A DNA stretch of 64,000 nucleotides from Metaruminococcus_A sp964607135 (GTDB taxonomy: Bacteria; Bacillota; Clostridia; Oscillospirales; Ruminococcaceae), in assembly GCA_964607135.1 (NCBI GenBank), contig CAZSIV010000007.1:18661-82660 (forward strand), read 5' to 3'. Position 1 is the first letter of the stretch. Every line of letters begins with the position of its first letter. The position numbers were made by a program, and so were the translations under genes. Positions 16,103 to 24,408 of the stretch are shown here, in pieces. A model generated the notes under the pieces. That model had not been told where the DNA came from and searched no databases. It was given only the letters and a program-made list of their open reading frames with translations.

Positions 16103-17032
16103 TTAAACGAGCCGGATGGTTCCAATCTGGGAAAGCAGGTCTTCTTTCATCCGGAGCGCCTCTCTCCGCGCCGCGCCCGCGTAATCCGTTTCGGCACAGC
16201 CCTCTTTTTGGTAGGCGCAGATGATCCCGCGGGAAGAGTTGACGATTGCACCCAGCCCGCGGCTGTCAAAGGCGCCTGCAGCGTCCGCAGCGCCGCCCCC
16301 CTGCGCGCCGTAGCCTGGGACGAGGAAAAAAGTATGCGGCAGCTTCGCCCGCAGCTCCTCCAGCTGCTTGGGATAGGTCGCGCCCACGACAGCTCCCACG
16401 CTGCTGTAGCCGTATTTCCCGGCCAATTCGCTCCCCCAGGCTTCGCACAGTTCCCCCATGAGCTGATAAACGGGCTTTCCATCGACCAGCCGGTCCTGCA
16501 ATTCCCCGGAAGAGGGGTTGGAGGTTTTCGCCAGCACAAAGATCCCCTTGTCCCGCTCCTTGCAGATTTTGAGAAGGGGGACGATCCCGTCGCTGCCCAG
16601 ATACCCGTTGACCGTCAGCGCATCGCCGCCGAACGGCTCGACCGCATCGCCATCGAGTGAAAGCGCGCCGAGGTGGGCTGTCGCATAAGCCTCCATCGTG
16701 GTGCCGATGTCGTTCCGCTTGCCGTCGGTGATGACCAGCATCCCCTTCTTTTTCGCATAGGCGATGGTTTTATAAAGCGTCTTTACACCGTGGTAGCCGT
16801 ACATCTCATAGTAGGCACACTGCGGCTTGACCGCGGGAACCACGTCGCAGAGCGCGTCGATCAGCCCTTTGTTGAAGGCGAGCAGCGCCTTGGCAGCGCC
16901 CTTTAACGTTTCGCCGTACCTTTCAAACATCTCCGCCTTGATAAAACCTGGGACATAGTCGAGCTTCGGGTCGAGCCCCGCCACCGTCGGATTCTGTGTT
17001 TCTGCGATTCTTTCAATCAATCGGTCGATCAT
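16103..17032 (-). CDS. pyrF: Orotidine 5'-phosphate decarboxylase (type 2)
   Basis: A 309-residue enzyme that converts OMP to UMP, the last step of the pathway. The catalytic motif DGKRNDIG is at residues 103-110, and the N-terminal VAGLDPKLDYVP and C-terminal FLVPGYGAQGGG (phosphate-binding) are typical of the longer type 2 enzymes rather than the roughly 230-residue type 1 form. Its ATG overlaps the pyrC stop by 4 bases (ATGA). Confidence 0.95.
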   Translation of the reverse strand: MIDRLIERIAETQNPTVAGLDPKLDYVPGFIKAEMFERYGETLKGAAKALLAFNKGLIDALCDVVPAVKPQCAYYEMYGYHGVKTLYKTIAYAKKKGMLVITDGKRNDIGTTMEAYATAHLGALSLDGDAVEPFGGDALTVNGYLGSDGIVPLLKICKERDKGIFVLAKTSNPSSGELQDRLVDGKPVYQLMGELCEAWGSELAGKYGYSSVGAVVGATYPKQLEELRAKLPHTFFLVPGYGAQGGGAADAAGAFDSRGLGAIVNSSRGIICAYQKEGCAETDYAGAARREALRMKEDLLSQIGTIRLV

Positions 17033-18318
17033 TCCGCTCCGCCTTTCTTTTCATGGTCACGATAAACGATCCTGCCATCCAGCAGGGTGTACTTTATTTT
17101 TCCCCGAAGGGTCATCCCCTTAAAAACGCTGTTCCTGCTTTTGGAACAGAACCTGTCCGGGTCGACCGTCCAGCACTCGTCCAAATCGAAGAGCGCGAGG
17201 TCGGCCGGCATCCCCGCTTTTAAAGAACCCGCCGGGATCCCGAGAAGCCTGGCCGGGTTTTCCGACATCCTGCGGATCAGCCCGGCAAGGGACATCTTCC
17301 CGGTGTGAACCAGCGCCGTCGCGCAGGCGGCGAACGAGGTTTCCAGCCCGACTACTCCGTTGGGCGCCTTTAAAAAGTCCGCCTTTTCCTCCGGCGCATG
17401 GGGGGCGTGGTCGGTCACGATGCAGTCGAGCGTTCCATCCAGCAGTCCTTCCAGAACCGCGTCGCAGTCCTCCTGCTCCCGGAGCGGCGGGTTCATCCGG
17501 TAGTCGGCGTCCCGCTTCGCCAAAAGCGCGTCGGTCAGCATGAAATAATGGGGGGCGGTCTCCGCCGTCACCCGCACGCCGCGCGCCTTTGCATCCCGGA
17601 TCAGCGCCACCGAGCCCCTGGTGCTGACGTGGGCGATATGCACCGCCGTTCCGGTTGCCGCGGCGAGGGCGATCTCCCGCGCCGTGACGCTGTCCTCCGA
17701 GCTGCGGTCCATCCCCTTGACGCCCAGCGCCTCGGAGACTCTCCCCTTGTGGATGATCCCCCCGTCGATGATCCGCAGGTCTTCGCAGTGGGAGGTCACC
17801 AGCAAGCCTTCCGCGCTCGCCCGCTCCAGCGCCTTTTGCATCATCGCGCCGTTTTCCACCGGGCGCCCGTCGTCCGACACCGCGACCGCCCCGGCCTTTT
17901 TGAGCGCCGCAAAGTCCGTCATTTCCTCTCCGGCTAAATCCATCGTAATTGCGGCGGCCGGGTAGACCTTTGCCGAAGCTTCCCCCGCCTTTTCGACGAT
18001 ATACCGGATGACCTCCGGCCGATCGGCAGCCGGCTTGGTGTTCGGCATACAGACGACCGAGGTCACGCCCCCCGCAGCCGCAGCCGCACATCCGGAGAGG
18101 ATGTCTTCTTTATAGGTAAGCCCAGGGTCTCTGAGATGAACATGCATGTCCACCAGCCCCGGCGCCACTGTCAGGCCGGATGCGTCGAGGGTCTCGTCCC
18201 CCAAAAGGCCGCTTCCAATTTCGGCGATCTTTCCGCCCTCGATCTTAATGTCACAGACTTCATCCAGATTCTGGGAAGGGTCGACCACCCTTCCGTTTCG
18301 AATGACCAAACTGCTCAT
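17029..18318 (-). CDS. pyrC: Dihydroorotase
   Basis: A 429-residue zinc amidohydrolase that cyclises carbamoyl aspartate to dihydroorotate. Metal ligands are in DMHVHLRDPG (His 59 and 61), the lysine region, TSHCED, HIAHVSTRGSV and DHAPHAPEEK. The length and motifs fit the class I enzyme common in Gram-positive bacteria. It overlaps both neighbours by 4 bases: pyrR upstream and pyrF downstream. Confidence 0.96.
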   Translation of the reverse strand: MSSLVIRNGRVVDPSQNLDEVCDIKIEGGKIAEIGSGLLGDETLDASGLTVAPGLVDMHVHLRDPGLTYKEDILSGCAAAAAGGVTSVVCMPNTKPAADRPEVIRYIVEKAGEASAKVYPAAAITMDLAGEEMTDFAALKKAGAVAVSDDGRPVENGAMMQKALERASAEGLLVTSHCEDLRIIDGGIIHKGRVSEALGVKGMDRSSEDSVTAREIALAAATGTAVHIAHVSTRGSVALIRDAKARGVRVTAETAPHYFMLTDALLAKRDADYRMNPPLREQEDCDAVLEGLLDGTLDCIVTDHAPHAPEEKADFLKAPNGVVGLETSFAACATALVHTGKMSLAGLIRRMSENPARLLGIPAGSLKAGMPADLALFDLDECWTVDPDRFCSKSRNSVFKGMTLRGKIKYTLLDGRIVYRDHEKKGGAE

Positions 18319-18854
18319 CGGCGTTCCCCCTCAAAAATTGCGACCTGGTCTTCCCCGTCGATCTCCTTCACCCGGACGACCACCTGCTCCCCGCTGGAGG
18401 TCGGCACGTTTTTCCCAACAAAATCCGCGCGGATAGGGAGCTCCCTGTGCCCCCGGTCGATCAGCACCGCAAGCTGGATGTTTTCCGGGCGCCCTTTTTT
18501 CATCAGCGCGTCGATTGCCGCCCGGACGCTCCGCCCGGTATAGACCACATCGTCGACCAGGACGATCTTCTTGGAAGCGACCTCAAACGGAAGCTCGCTT
18601 CTGTCCCGGTAGCCGGAGGGCGTCTCCCGATCATCCCGGTAGAGGGTGATATCCAACACGCCAAGCGGAATCTGTTTTCCTTCCACTTCCTCAATCTTTT
18701 TCGCAATGCGCTGCGCCAGGTTGACACCCCGGCTCATGATCCCGACGATACAGAGGTTTCCAACTCCTTTGTTCCGCTCAACGACCTCATAAGAAATCCT
18801 GGCGACCGCACGCTGCATCGCCTTGTCGTCCATAATTACAGCTTTCTGCGTCAT
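18315..18854 (-). CDS. pyrR: Bifunctional pyr operon regulator / uracil phosphoribosyltransferase
   Basis: A 179-residue PRTase-fold RNA-binding attenuation protein. The PRPP loop KIVLVDDVVYTGRSVRAAID lies near residue 95, and the N-terminal segment with RISYEVVERNKG and IMSRGVNLAQRI and the C-terminal IRADFVGKNVPTS are typical of PyrR. With UMP bound it stabilises the anti-antiterminator in the pyr leader and stops transcription. The leader just upstream (18907-19040) carries the expected binding loop and terminator, so it regulates its own operon. It is the first gene of the unit. Confidence 0.96.
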   Translation of the reverse strand: MTQKAVIMDDKAMQRAVARISYEVVERNKGVGNLCIVGIMSRGVNLAQRIAKKIEEVEGKQIPLGVLDITLYRDDRETPSGYRDRSELPFEVASKKIVLVDDVVYTGRSVRAAIDALMKKGRPENIQLAVLIDRGHRELPIRADFVGKNVPTSSGEQVVVRVKEIDGEDQVAIFEGERR

Positions 18855-18906
18855 CGTCTCCTCCTTCGACGGTCAATCTTTCCCGGGCACGGCAGGCAAT
18901 TTCCAC

Positions 18907-18944
18907 AACAAAAAAACCAAACCGCCGTCTCTGACAGTTTGGTT
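18907..18944 (-). terminator. pyr operon attenuator terminator
   Basis: On the minus strand AACCAAAC pairs with GTTTGGTT around a 14-base loop, followed by a run of T. It lies between the PyrR-binding site and pyrR. The TGTCAG in its loop is complementary to CTGACA in the PyrR loop upstream, which offers an alternative antiterminator pairing. Confidence 0.85.
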
Positions 18945-18989
18945 ACTCTACACTTCGGCAATGCACCCGGCAGCCGGGCGCAGATGAAG

Positions 18990-19040
18990 GGAAGCAGACC
19001 GCCTTGTCAGCCTCACGGGACCAACTTAAAGGTTGTCGAT
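18990..19040 (-). promoter_or_regulatory. PyrR-binding RNA element in the pyr leader
   Basis: The minus-strand RNA reads TTTAAGTTGGTCCCGTGAGG followed by CTGACAAGG, which matches the PyrR anti-antiterminator loop (GTCC, GAGGCT, AAGG) known from Bacillus. High UMP would favour PyrR binding here and formation of the terminator at 18907. There is a single attenuator for the whole operon. Confidence 0.85.
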
Positions 19041-19052
19041 TCAATTAGTTTT

Positions 19053-19081
19053 ATTATACACAAAATTCCCCGGCTTGTCCA
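19053..19081 (-). promoter_or_regulatory. Sigma-A promoter of the pyr operon
   Basis: TGGACA (19076-19081) and TATAAT (19053-19058) on the minus strand are separated by 17 bases, with a TGTG just before the -10 box. The predicted start is about 19046, giving a leader of about 190 bases that holds the attenuator. Confidence 0.85.
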
Positions 19082-19182
19082 GAGCAAGTTGAAAATTCCC
19101 TTATTTTATCAAAACCTCAGTTCTCCATATACAAGCGTTCATCCGTCGGCACAAAGGACAAAAGAAGCTAAAAGTCGTCGTT

Positions 19183-19734
19183 CTACCTTCCGCCACGCCG
19201 CAGTTTATCCATATATTTTGGTTTAAACCAACGAACGTAACTTCCGATCAGCCTCGTAAGGGCAAGATCATAGATCAAAAATGCAGCGTTTGCCCCAATC
19301 CAGAGTCCCAGAAAAACAAATTTATTATAATTCTGCACCTCGGGCAAAACCTTTTCCAGGCCGAAAAGCCAGGATGCAAGCAGGAACAAAACAACCAGCG
19401 CCGCATTTACCAGCAGAAATTTCATCGCCCATTCCAGCATGTTTTTATGAATTCGCTCAATCAGCGCCTTGACGATCGGATAATATCCGAAAAAAAATAT
19501 GTACATTAACATCGCGGCCGGCTCCGGCGTGACAAAAAAGGAAACCGCCGCCGTCGCCGCATAGACAAGGCAGGCCCACTTCACACCGAGCTCTACGACA
19601 ATGGAAACCATCAGCACTCCGGCCAAGGCGGGCAGGGCGACGGTCGCAAACGGGAAAAAGCCGGTGCAGAGTAGCAGAACGATACACAGCGCGGCGATCA
19701 TCCCGCTAAAAACAACTCGGAAGGTTCTACTCAA
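19183..19734 (-). CDS. Conserved polytopic membrane protein
   Basis: A 183-residue protein with about five hydrophobic helices (for example MIAALCIVLLLCTG, LMVSIVVELGV, MLMYIFFFGYYPIV and LLVNAALVVLFLLASWLFG). TTG 19734 is the likely start, with GGGGGT about 8 bases upstream; the longer frame would overlap the dnaJ-like gene. The FFFGYYPIVKALIE segment resembles small-substrate transporter components or clostridial membrane proteins of unknown function. It is the third gene of a unit with a DUF5685-type and a DnaJ-domain protein. Confidence 0.75.
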   Translation of the reverse strand: MSRTFRVVFSGMIAALCIVLLLCTGFFPFATVALPALAGVLMVSIVVELGVKWACLVYAATAAVSFFVTPEPAAMLMYIFFFGYYPIVKALIERIHKNMLEWAMKFLLVNAALVVLFLLASWLFGLEKVLPEVQNYNKFVFLGLWIGANAAFLIYDLALTRLIGSYVRWFKPKYMDKLRRGGR

Positions 19735-19751
19735 AAAAGCACCCCCTTGCC

Positions 19752-20387
19752 TCAGCAGCACGGAATACAGTCGCCGCCCATGCACTCGCAGCAACAGTCG
19801 GTACAGATCAGGCCGGAGCAACAGTCACAGGCGCTGAGACCGCCGACATTCTGGCGGGGCATCCGATACTGCCCGTTTGCGCTCCCGCCCATATTCCCCT
19901 GCCTCTGCCACATCATGCGCTGGTATGCGGCGCGGTATTCAGGATTGTTCGGATTCATCTGACAGGCGGAAGAAAAATGCGCCATCGCATCGTCGAGCCA
20001 TCCGCGGGAATAAAATACGCTCCCCTTCAGAAAATGCCACTCCGCATCCCGCTTTGCGACGGGAACACCGTCGAGAAGCATCTCCGCCTCTTCAAAACGG
20101 TTTTGCATAATCAGGCGGCGGATATCCGGATAGGACGATCCCGCGGCGTCGGAGTACTGCTGCCCGCCGGAACCGTTGCCCGGCCTCGCGCCGGCCTCGC
20201 GCCGTTCGTTCATCACCTGGTCGTAGGCCTCGTTGATCTCAGCCATTTTTTCATTTGCGACTTCTTCGAGCGGACTGGCGACATAATTATCGGGGTGGTA
20301 CTTTTTTGCCAGCTGTTTATAGGCATTTTTGATCTCCTCGGTCGAGGCGCTGCGGGAAACGCCCAACACCTTATAGGGATCTGTCAT
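19752..20387 (-). CDS. DnaJ-domain protein with cysteine-rich C-terminus
   Basis: A 211-residue protein with an N-terminal J domain (YKVLGVSRSAS, YKQLAKKYHPDN with the HPD motif near residue 31), a Gly-rich linker, a short TPR-like helical part (RFEEAEMLLDGVP, then WHFLKGSVFYSRGWLDDAM) and a C-terminal tail with about a dozen cysteines, ending GGDCIPCC. The J domain would stimulate DnaK; the tail may bind metal or iron-sulfur (inference). It is not the housekeeping DnaJ, which has CxxCxGxG repeats. ATG 20387 overlaps the end of the upstream DUF5685 gene; a start 6 codons upstream is possible. Confidence 0.85.
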   Translation of the reverse strand: MTDPYKVLGVSRSASTEEIKNAYKQLAKKYHPDNYVASPLEEVANEKMAEINEAYDQVMNERREAGARPGNGSGGQQYSDAAGSSYPDIRRLIMQNRFEEAEMLLDGVPVAKRDAEWHFLKGSVFYSRGWLDDAMAHFSSACQMNPNNPEYRAAYQRMMWQRQGNMGGSANGQYRMPRQNVGGLSACDCCSGLICTDCCCECMGGDCIPCC

Positions 20388-21261
20388 TCCGTTTGTTCCT
20401 CCCACCGGACAACACCTGCTTTTTTACCATTGGAAGGCCGAGGTAAAGGATATTGTCCAAAATTGATTTATATCGATTGATCTCAATCAGTTCAAAAGCC
20501 AGCGTCATTTCTCCATGGGTCACATTGATCAGGCCCTCAGCGTGAAGCTTCAGCGCCTCTTCCGGATTCCCTGCACCGGCCGCGGCCTCTTTTCCCCAGG
20601 ACTGGAACGAGTTGAAGCTGCCGCTTTCCCGATCCTTCTCCAAGTCGTCGAACGCATCGATCAAATAAACCCACCGGCCCAGGAGAAATCCAAACCGATG
20701 TAAAACCATCCTCTGTTTTTCATCCGCCGCCAGCTGTTCAAAAATCAGTGCCAGCGCCCTGGATGATCCCTCCGCCGCCATATCCAACGTGCAGCCAAAC
20801 GCCTTTTCCGTCTCCTGCTGCCCGGCGAGCGTTTTTTCCATGATCTCCCGCAGGACAGGATACCGGCCGACCGCTTTGCGGTAAGCCCGCGAAACAGGAA
20901 AACTGACGGTTCTGTAGCCGAGGCTTTTCCAAAAGCCGCTGTCGGCGACATCGTCCCTCCACTTATAATAAAGCATCGCCACCGCACAGGCGGCAACAAA
21001 GGAAAGGTCTTCACAGCTGCACAGGCAAGGCTTCTTCTTCAGCGGATGCGCGGCACACGCCTGCCGCTCGAAACGCCCTCCGGTTTCATGAACCGCAAGG
21101 GAGAGCAGGGCTAAAAAAGCAAAGTCATAGCTCAGCGTCATCCGGGAAAGCTGCCCATATTCCTTCCCGAGCTGTTTGCAGAGGCCGCAATAGATTCCTT
21201 TGTAGGTGTCGAATTCGTTGATCTTCAGTTCAGGCTTGAACGGCCGGACATATCCAAACAA
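20371..21261 (-). CDS. DUF5685-type protein
   Basis: A 296-residue protein beginning MFGYVRPFKPELKINEFD, with YCGLCKQLGKEYG and a further set of cysteines near residues 70-85 (CAAHPLKKKPCLCSCED). The start and the CGLC motif match what I remember of DUF5685. Later segments KWRDDVADSG and YLIDAFDDLEKD place Asp-rich motifs in helices, reminiscent of trans-isoprenyl diphosphate synthase folds, but no activity is known. Its stop overlaps the start of the DnaJ-domain gene, so the two are coupled and may act together. Confidence 0.75.
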   Translation of the reverse strand: MFGYVRPFKPELKINEFDTYKGIYCGLCKQLGKEYGQLSRMTLSYDFAFLALLSLAVHETGGRFERQACAAHPLKKKPCLCSCEDLSFVAACAVAMLYYKWRDDVADSGFWKSLGYRTVSFPVSRAYRKAVGRYPVLREIMEKTLAGQQETEKAFGCTLDMAAEGSSRALALIFEQLAADEKQRMVLHRFGFLLGRWVYLIDAFDDLEKDRESGSFNSFQSWGKEAAAGAGNPEEALKLHAEGLINVTHGEMTLAFELIEINRYKSILDNILYLGLPMVKKQVLSGGRNKRNDRSL

Positions 21262-21291
21262 AAAACGACCTCTTTTCTTTGTCTACGGTAA

Positions 21292-21320
21292 TAAATATTT
21301 TACCCGATCGATGGTGTAAA
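21292..21320 (-). promoter_or_regulatory. Candidate promoter of the DUF5685-dnaJ-like unit
   Basis: TTTACA (21315-21320) and TATTTA (21292-21297) on the minus strand are spaced by 17 bases, about 30 bases before the gene start. The -10 box is a poor match, so this is tentative. Confidence 0.4.
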
Positions 21321-21480
21321 ATGATGAAATAACTGTAAACTTACACCTGATAATTGCTGATATCCCGGGAGTTAACGCTGTTTTTTCTATTTTCAAAAAC
21401 AAACGCCTGGTTTCGACCTTCTAAAAACCTCTGGTTCGATTCCAGGCTGTGCTCTCATCTGCGGGAGATTTCTGCGGTAA

Positions 21481-21510
21481 AAAAGCCCCGGAACCTTCTC
21501 CGGGGCTTTT
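21481..21510. terminator. Terminator after the rodA-rsmD-coaD unit
   Basis: A 12-bp stem, AAAAGCCCCGGA and TCCGGGGCTTTT, with a 6-base loop. A-runs on its left give a T-run for minus-strand transcripts coming from 21559. It is symmetric enough to act in both directions. Confidence 0.85.
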
Positions 21511-21558
21511 CCAAAACAGCACGGCGGCCGATCCCGCCGGAAAAATTTTTACAAAAGG

Positions 21559-22014
21559 CTATTGCTTCTTCGGCTTGCGGACGGCAATCCGGGCCGACTT
21601 GATCTCCTGCACGTTCTTTGTCAAAAGCGCCTCGATCTCCTGAAGGCTTTTGTCGACGAATTCATTGGTCGCCCGTTTGAGCTCCCGCGACTGAACCTGC
21701 GCCTGGGTGTTGATCTCGTTCGCGCGAACCTGCGCCTGTTTGATCAGCTCGTCGTGATCGATAATCGCCCTTGCGCGCTCCTCCGCTTTGCGGATAATCA
21801 TTTCCGCCTCGCGTTTTGCATCCTCGACGATCTGTTTCCGGTCGGCGACGATCATCTTGGCCTGCTTGATCTCGACCGGCATATTCAGCCGGACGTCCCC
21901 GATCAAATCGTGAAGCCGCTCCACATCCACCACGCTTTTCCCCCCCGAAAGAGGAAGCCCCCAGGATTTGTCCAGCATGTCGTCAATGGTGTCGAGAATT
22001 TCGCTGATATTCAT
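21559..22014 (-). CDS. Coiled-coil protein, ATPase subunit H/DivIVA-like
   Basis: A 151-residue, highly charged helical protein. The N-terminus (ISEILDTIDDMLDKSW, then GGKSVVDVERLHDLIGDVRLNMP) is followed by a long coiled coil rich in Ala, Glu, Lys and Arg (ADRKQIVEDAKREAEMIIRK). Similar clostridial proteins are labelled as ATPase subunit H-like, but they sit apart from V-ATPase operons and resemble DivIVA-type scaffolds. ATG 22014 has AGGGG at good spacing; ATG 22020 overlaps the coaD stop (ATGA) and is an alternative. Its position after rodA, rsmD and coaD is consistent with a cell-envelope or division role (inference). Confidence 0.75.
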   Translation of the reverse strand: MNISEILDTIDDMLDKSWGLPLSGGKSVVDVERLHDLIGDVRLNMPVEIKQAKMIVADRKQIVEDAKREAEMIIRKAEERARAIIDHDELIKQAQVRANEINTQAQVQSRELKRATNEFVDKSLQEIEALLTKNVQEIKSARIAVRKPKKQ

Positions 22015-22016
22015 TT

Positions 22017-22505
22017 TCATTCCCCTTTTCTGCACAAACGCTTTTTGACCGGCTCCAGAATGCACGCCGGAACAAAGTCGGAAATATCGCCGCCGAAGTA
22101 GGCGATCTGCTTTACCAGGCTGGAGCTGAGGTAAAGGTGCTCCGCATTGGTCGTTAAAAACACTGTCTCCGCCTGCTCCACCATCTTTTTATTCATCAGC
22201 GCCATCTGAAATTCGTAGTCGAAGTCGGAGATCGCCCGCAGGCCCTTTACGATCGCGCAGGCACCGCTTTGCGCGACATAATCGGCCAGGAGTCCGTCGT
22301 TTGCATCGACGACCACGTTGTCGATCCCATCCGTTGCGGCATGGAGCAGCTCCAGCCGCTCTTTTACGTCAAAGCTCGTCTGCTTGGCCCGGTTGATGCT
22401 CACCAGAACAATGACGCGGTCAAACAGCTTTGCCGCGCGCGTAATAATGTCGAGATGCCCTTTGGTAACCGGGTCGAAACTGCCGGGACAGACGGCGATT
22501 CTCAT
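22017..22505 (-). CDS. coaD: Phosphopantetheine adenylyltransferase
   Basis: A 162-residue nucleotidyltransferase that joins ATP and 4'-phosphopantetheine to make dephospho-CoA. The N-terminal CPGSFDPVTKGHLDII contains the TxGH motif; KGLRAISDFDYEFQMALMN and the C-terminal YLSSSLVKQIAYFGGDIS complete the family signature. Length is normal. It overlaps rsmD by 4 bases, a conserved gene pair in Gram-positive bacteria. Confidence 0.97.
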   Translation of the reverse strand: MRIAVCPGSFDPVTKGHLDIITRAAKLFDRVIVLVSINRAKQTSFDVKERLELLHAATDGIDNVVVDANDGLLADYVAQSGACAIVKGLRAISDFDYEFQMALMNKKMVEQAETVFLTTNAEHLYLSSSLVKQIAYFGGDISDFVPACILEPVKKRLCRKGE

Positions 22506-23062
22506 ATTCTTTCCCGCCTTTCCGCCGGCGCCGCCCGATAAGCGGACACCGTAATCTTTCCATAATTATACCGCCTGTGCAGAACAAAATCAACCGCTGT
22601 TTCGGGGAGCGCTTCTCCCCTTTGATGTTCGCAGAGGATCACACCACCCGGCTCCATGTGAGCCGCTACCATCACAAGAGCCTTATCCAGGAGTCCATCG
22701 TGATACGGCGGGTCGAGAAACGCGATGTCGAACCGGTCTTTACAGCCGGCGAGAAAGCTTTCATAATCCATGGCGACCACACGGGAACCGGGAGCAAGAC
22801 CGGTGGATTTGAGATTGTCGCGCACCACCTCCAGGGAGCGCTTGCTCTGGTCGACAAAGACCGCGAGCTTCGCCCCGCGGCTGAGCGCCTCGATCCCCAT
22901 CTGCCCCGAGCCCGCGAACAGGTCGAGCACCTTGGCGCCCTGCACCTCGAACTGGATGACGCTGAAGACAGCCTCTTTGACCCGGTCGGTCGTCGGGCGG
23001 ACGTCGCCGCCCTCCAATGTCTTGAGCTTCCGCCCCCGCGCTGCTCCGGTAATGACTCTCAT
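22502..23062 (-). CDS. rsmD: 16S rRNA (guanine(966)-N(2))-methyltransferase
   Basis: A 186-residue SAM-dependent methyltransferase. It starts MRVITGAARGRKLKT and has RPTTDRVKEAVFSVI, the SAM-binding VLDLFAGSGQMGIEALSRG (near residue 44) and the catalytic FLDPPYHDG (near 115). It methylates a guanine of 16S rRNA during small-subunit assembly. It is downstream of rodA by 12 bases and overlaps coaD. Confidence 0.95.
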   Translation of the reverse strand: MRVITGAARGRKLKTLEGGDVRPTTDRVKEAVFSVIQFEVQGAKVLDLFAGSGQMGIEALSRGAKLAVFVDQSKRSLEVVRDNLKSTGLAPGSRVVAMDYESFLAGCKDRFDIAFLDPPYHDGLLDKALVMVAAHMEPGGVILCEHQRGEALPETAVDFVLHRRYNYGKITVSAYRAAPAERRERI

Positions 23063-23074
23063 GCGGATCCCTCC

Positions 23075-24196
23075 TCAATCAAAAATGGCCGTCCGGCAAT
23101 TTTTACTGTAAACGCTCAAAACCAATCCGACCGTCATAAACATCGTGAGCATGGAGGAGCCGCCGGAGCTGAAAAAGGGCAGCGTCACCCCGATGACCGG
23201 CGCCGCGCAGAGCACCATGGCAATGTTGATTACAGACTGAAAGAAAATAAAGGCAAAAACGCCGATGCAGATATAGCTCCCCAGCGCATCCTGCGAAAGA
23301 CGGGAGACGTAAAGGATGCGGAAACAGATCACCGTCAAAAGCCCGACTACCGCCAGGCAGCCCACCAGCCCCAGCGTCTGCCCGATATAAGAAAAAATGA
23401 AGTCGTTCTGCATCTCGGGCACATTGGTCAGGTTGTCCGAAAAAAGGCCGCGCCCGAAAAGCCTTCCGGAGCCGAGGGCCATCCGCCCCCTCACCTGCTG
23501 GTAGCCGATCCCCGCCGGGTCCAAGTCCGGATTCAGCGAAATCAAAATCCGGTTCCGGTGGAGGTCGTCCAGAAGAAAATTCCAAACCAGCAGGGCGGCG
23601 GCGGGCAGGACAACCACCCCGCCCAGCAGATATTTCCAGCTCAAGCCTGCGACAATCAGCATTGTCACCGCGATAAACAGAAAGACCAGGGCCGTTCCGT
23701 AGTCTCCTTGGACGACGATCAGTCCCGTGACCCCTCCCGCGTGAAGGAGGAGCAGCCCGATATTTTTCGGGCTGTTCAACGTCTCCCGAACTTTGGAAAG
23801 ATGATAGGCAAAGGTCACAATAAAAGAAATCTTTAAAAATTCGGAGGGCTGGATGGTCGTAAAACCCAGGTTGAGCCAGGCCTTATCGTCCGCCCCCTCC
23901 CGCTGGATACCGAAGAAGAAGGTGAGGACTACCAGCAAAACGGCGAAGGCCATGTGATACTTCCAAAATTTTGCGATCGTCTCATAATCGATCGCCGAAA
24001 TCAAAAGGGCGATTACAAGCCCCAGCAGGGCGGCGATCATCTGGATCAGCACGCCTCTGGACGATTTGATAAATCCGTTGCGATAAATTGAATACAAAAG
24101 GGTCATACTGATCGCCGCACATATCATACAAAGGGAAACGAGCCACCGGTCGGTCCGCCTGATAAAATCGGCCGCTCCCTGAAAAAATCGTTTCAT
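23075..24196 (-). CDS. rodA: Rod shape-determining peptidoglycan glycosyltransferase RodA
   Basis: A 373-residue SEDS-family protein with about ten membrane helices. Family landmarks are FTTIQPSEFLKISFI (near residue 125), QGDYGTALVFLFIA, GYQQVRGRMALGSGRLFGRG, NDFIFSYIGQTLG and VIGVTLPFFSSGGSSML at the C-terminus. SEDS proteins polymerise lipid II together with a class B penicillin-binding protein. FtsW or SpoVE is possible, but the AIGSG/GRGL and NDFIFSxIGExxG-like segments fit RodA. GGAGG precedes ATG 24196; the frame upstream is not needed. Confidence 0.9.
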   Translation of the reverse strand: MKRFFQGAADFIRRTDRWLVSLCMICAAISMTLLYSIYRNGFIKSSRGVLIQMIAALLGLVIALLISAIDYETIAKFWKYHMAFAVLLVVLTFFFGIQREGADDKAWLNLGFTTIQPSEFLKISFIVTFAYHLSKVRETLNSPKNIGLLLLHAGGVTGLIVVQGDYGTALVFLFIAVTMLIVAGLSWKYLLGGVVVLPAAALLVWNFLLDDLHRNRILISLNPDLDPAGIGYQQVRGRMALGSGRLFGRGLFSDNLTNVPEMQNDFIFSYIGQTLGLVGCLAVVGLLTVICFRILYVSRLSQDALGSYICIGVFAFIFFQSVINIAMVLCAAPVIGVTLPFFSSGGSSMLTMFMTVGLVLSVYSKNCRTAIFD

Positions 24197-24305
24197 TTTT
24201 CCTCCATGCACTGATTCGGCCAATGCCTGTCCATACCGCGGAAGCCGCATTCTATTTTTTAACGAAACCGCACAGACATTCGTTCCATTTTACAGTTATT
24301 TTATT

Positions 24306-24334
24306 ATTATATCCTTTGAGTGCGGCGATTTCAA
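24306..24334 (-). promoter_or_regulatory. Sigma-A promoter of rodA
   Basis: TTGAAA (24329-24334) and TATAAT (24306-24311) on the minus strand, 17-base spacer. The predicted start is about 100 bases before the rodA ATG. Confidence 0.8.
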
Positions 24335-24408
24335 GCCGTATTGCCACTTTTTACCCGTTTTCGCCCGATTTGAAGAGAGAAAAGCTGGCGAAACGGGAGA
24401 GAATATGG

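Noticed and set aside
21430..21446. tRNA gene or tRNA fragment
   Set aside because: TCTGG-TTCGATT-CCAGG looks like a T-arm, but no matching acceptor stem, D-arm or anticodon arm lies upstream.
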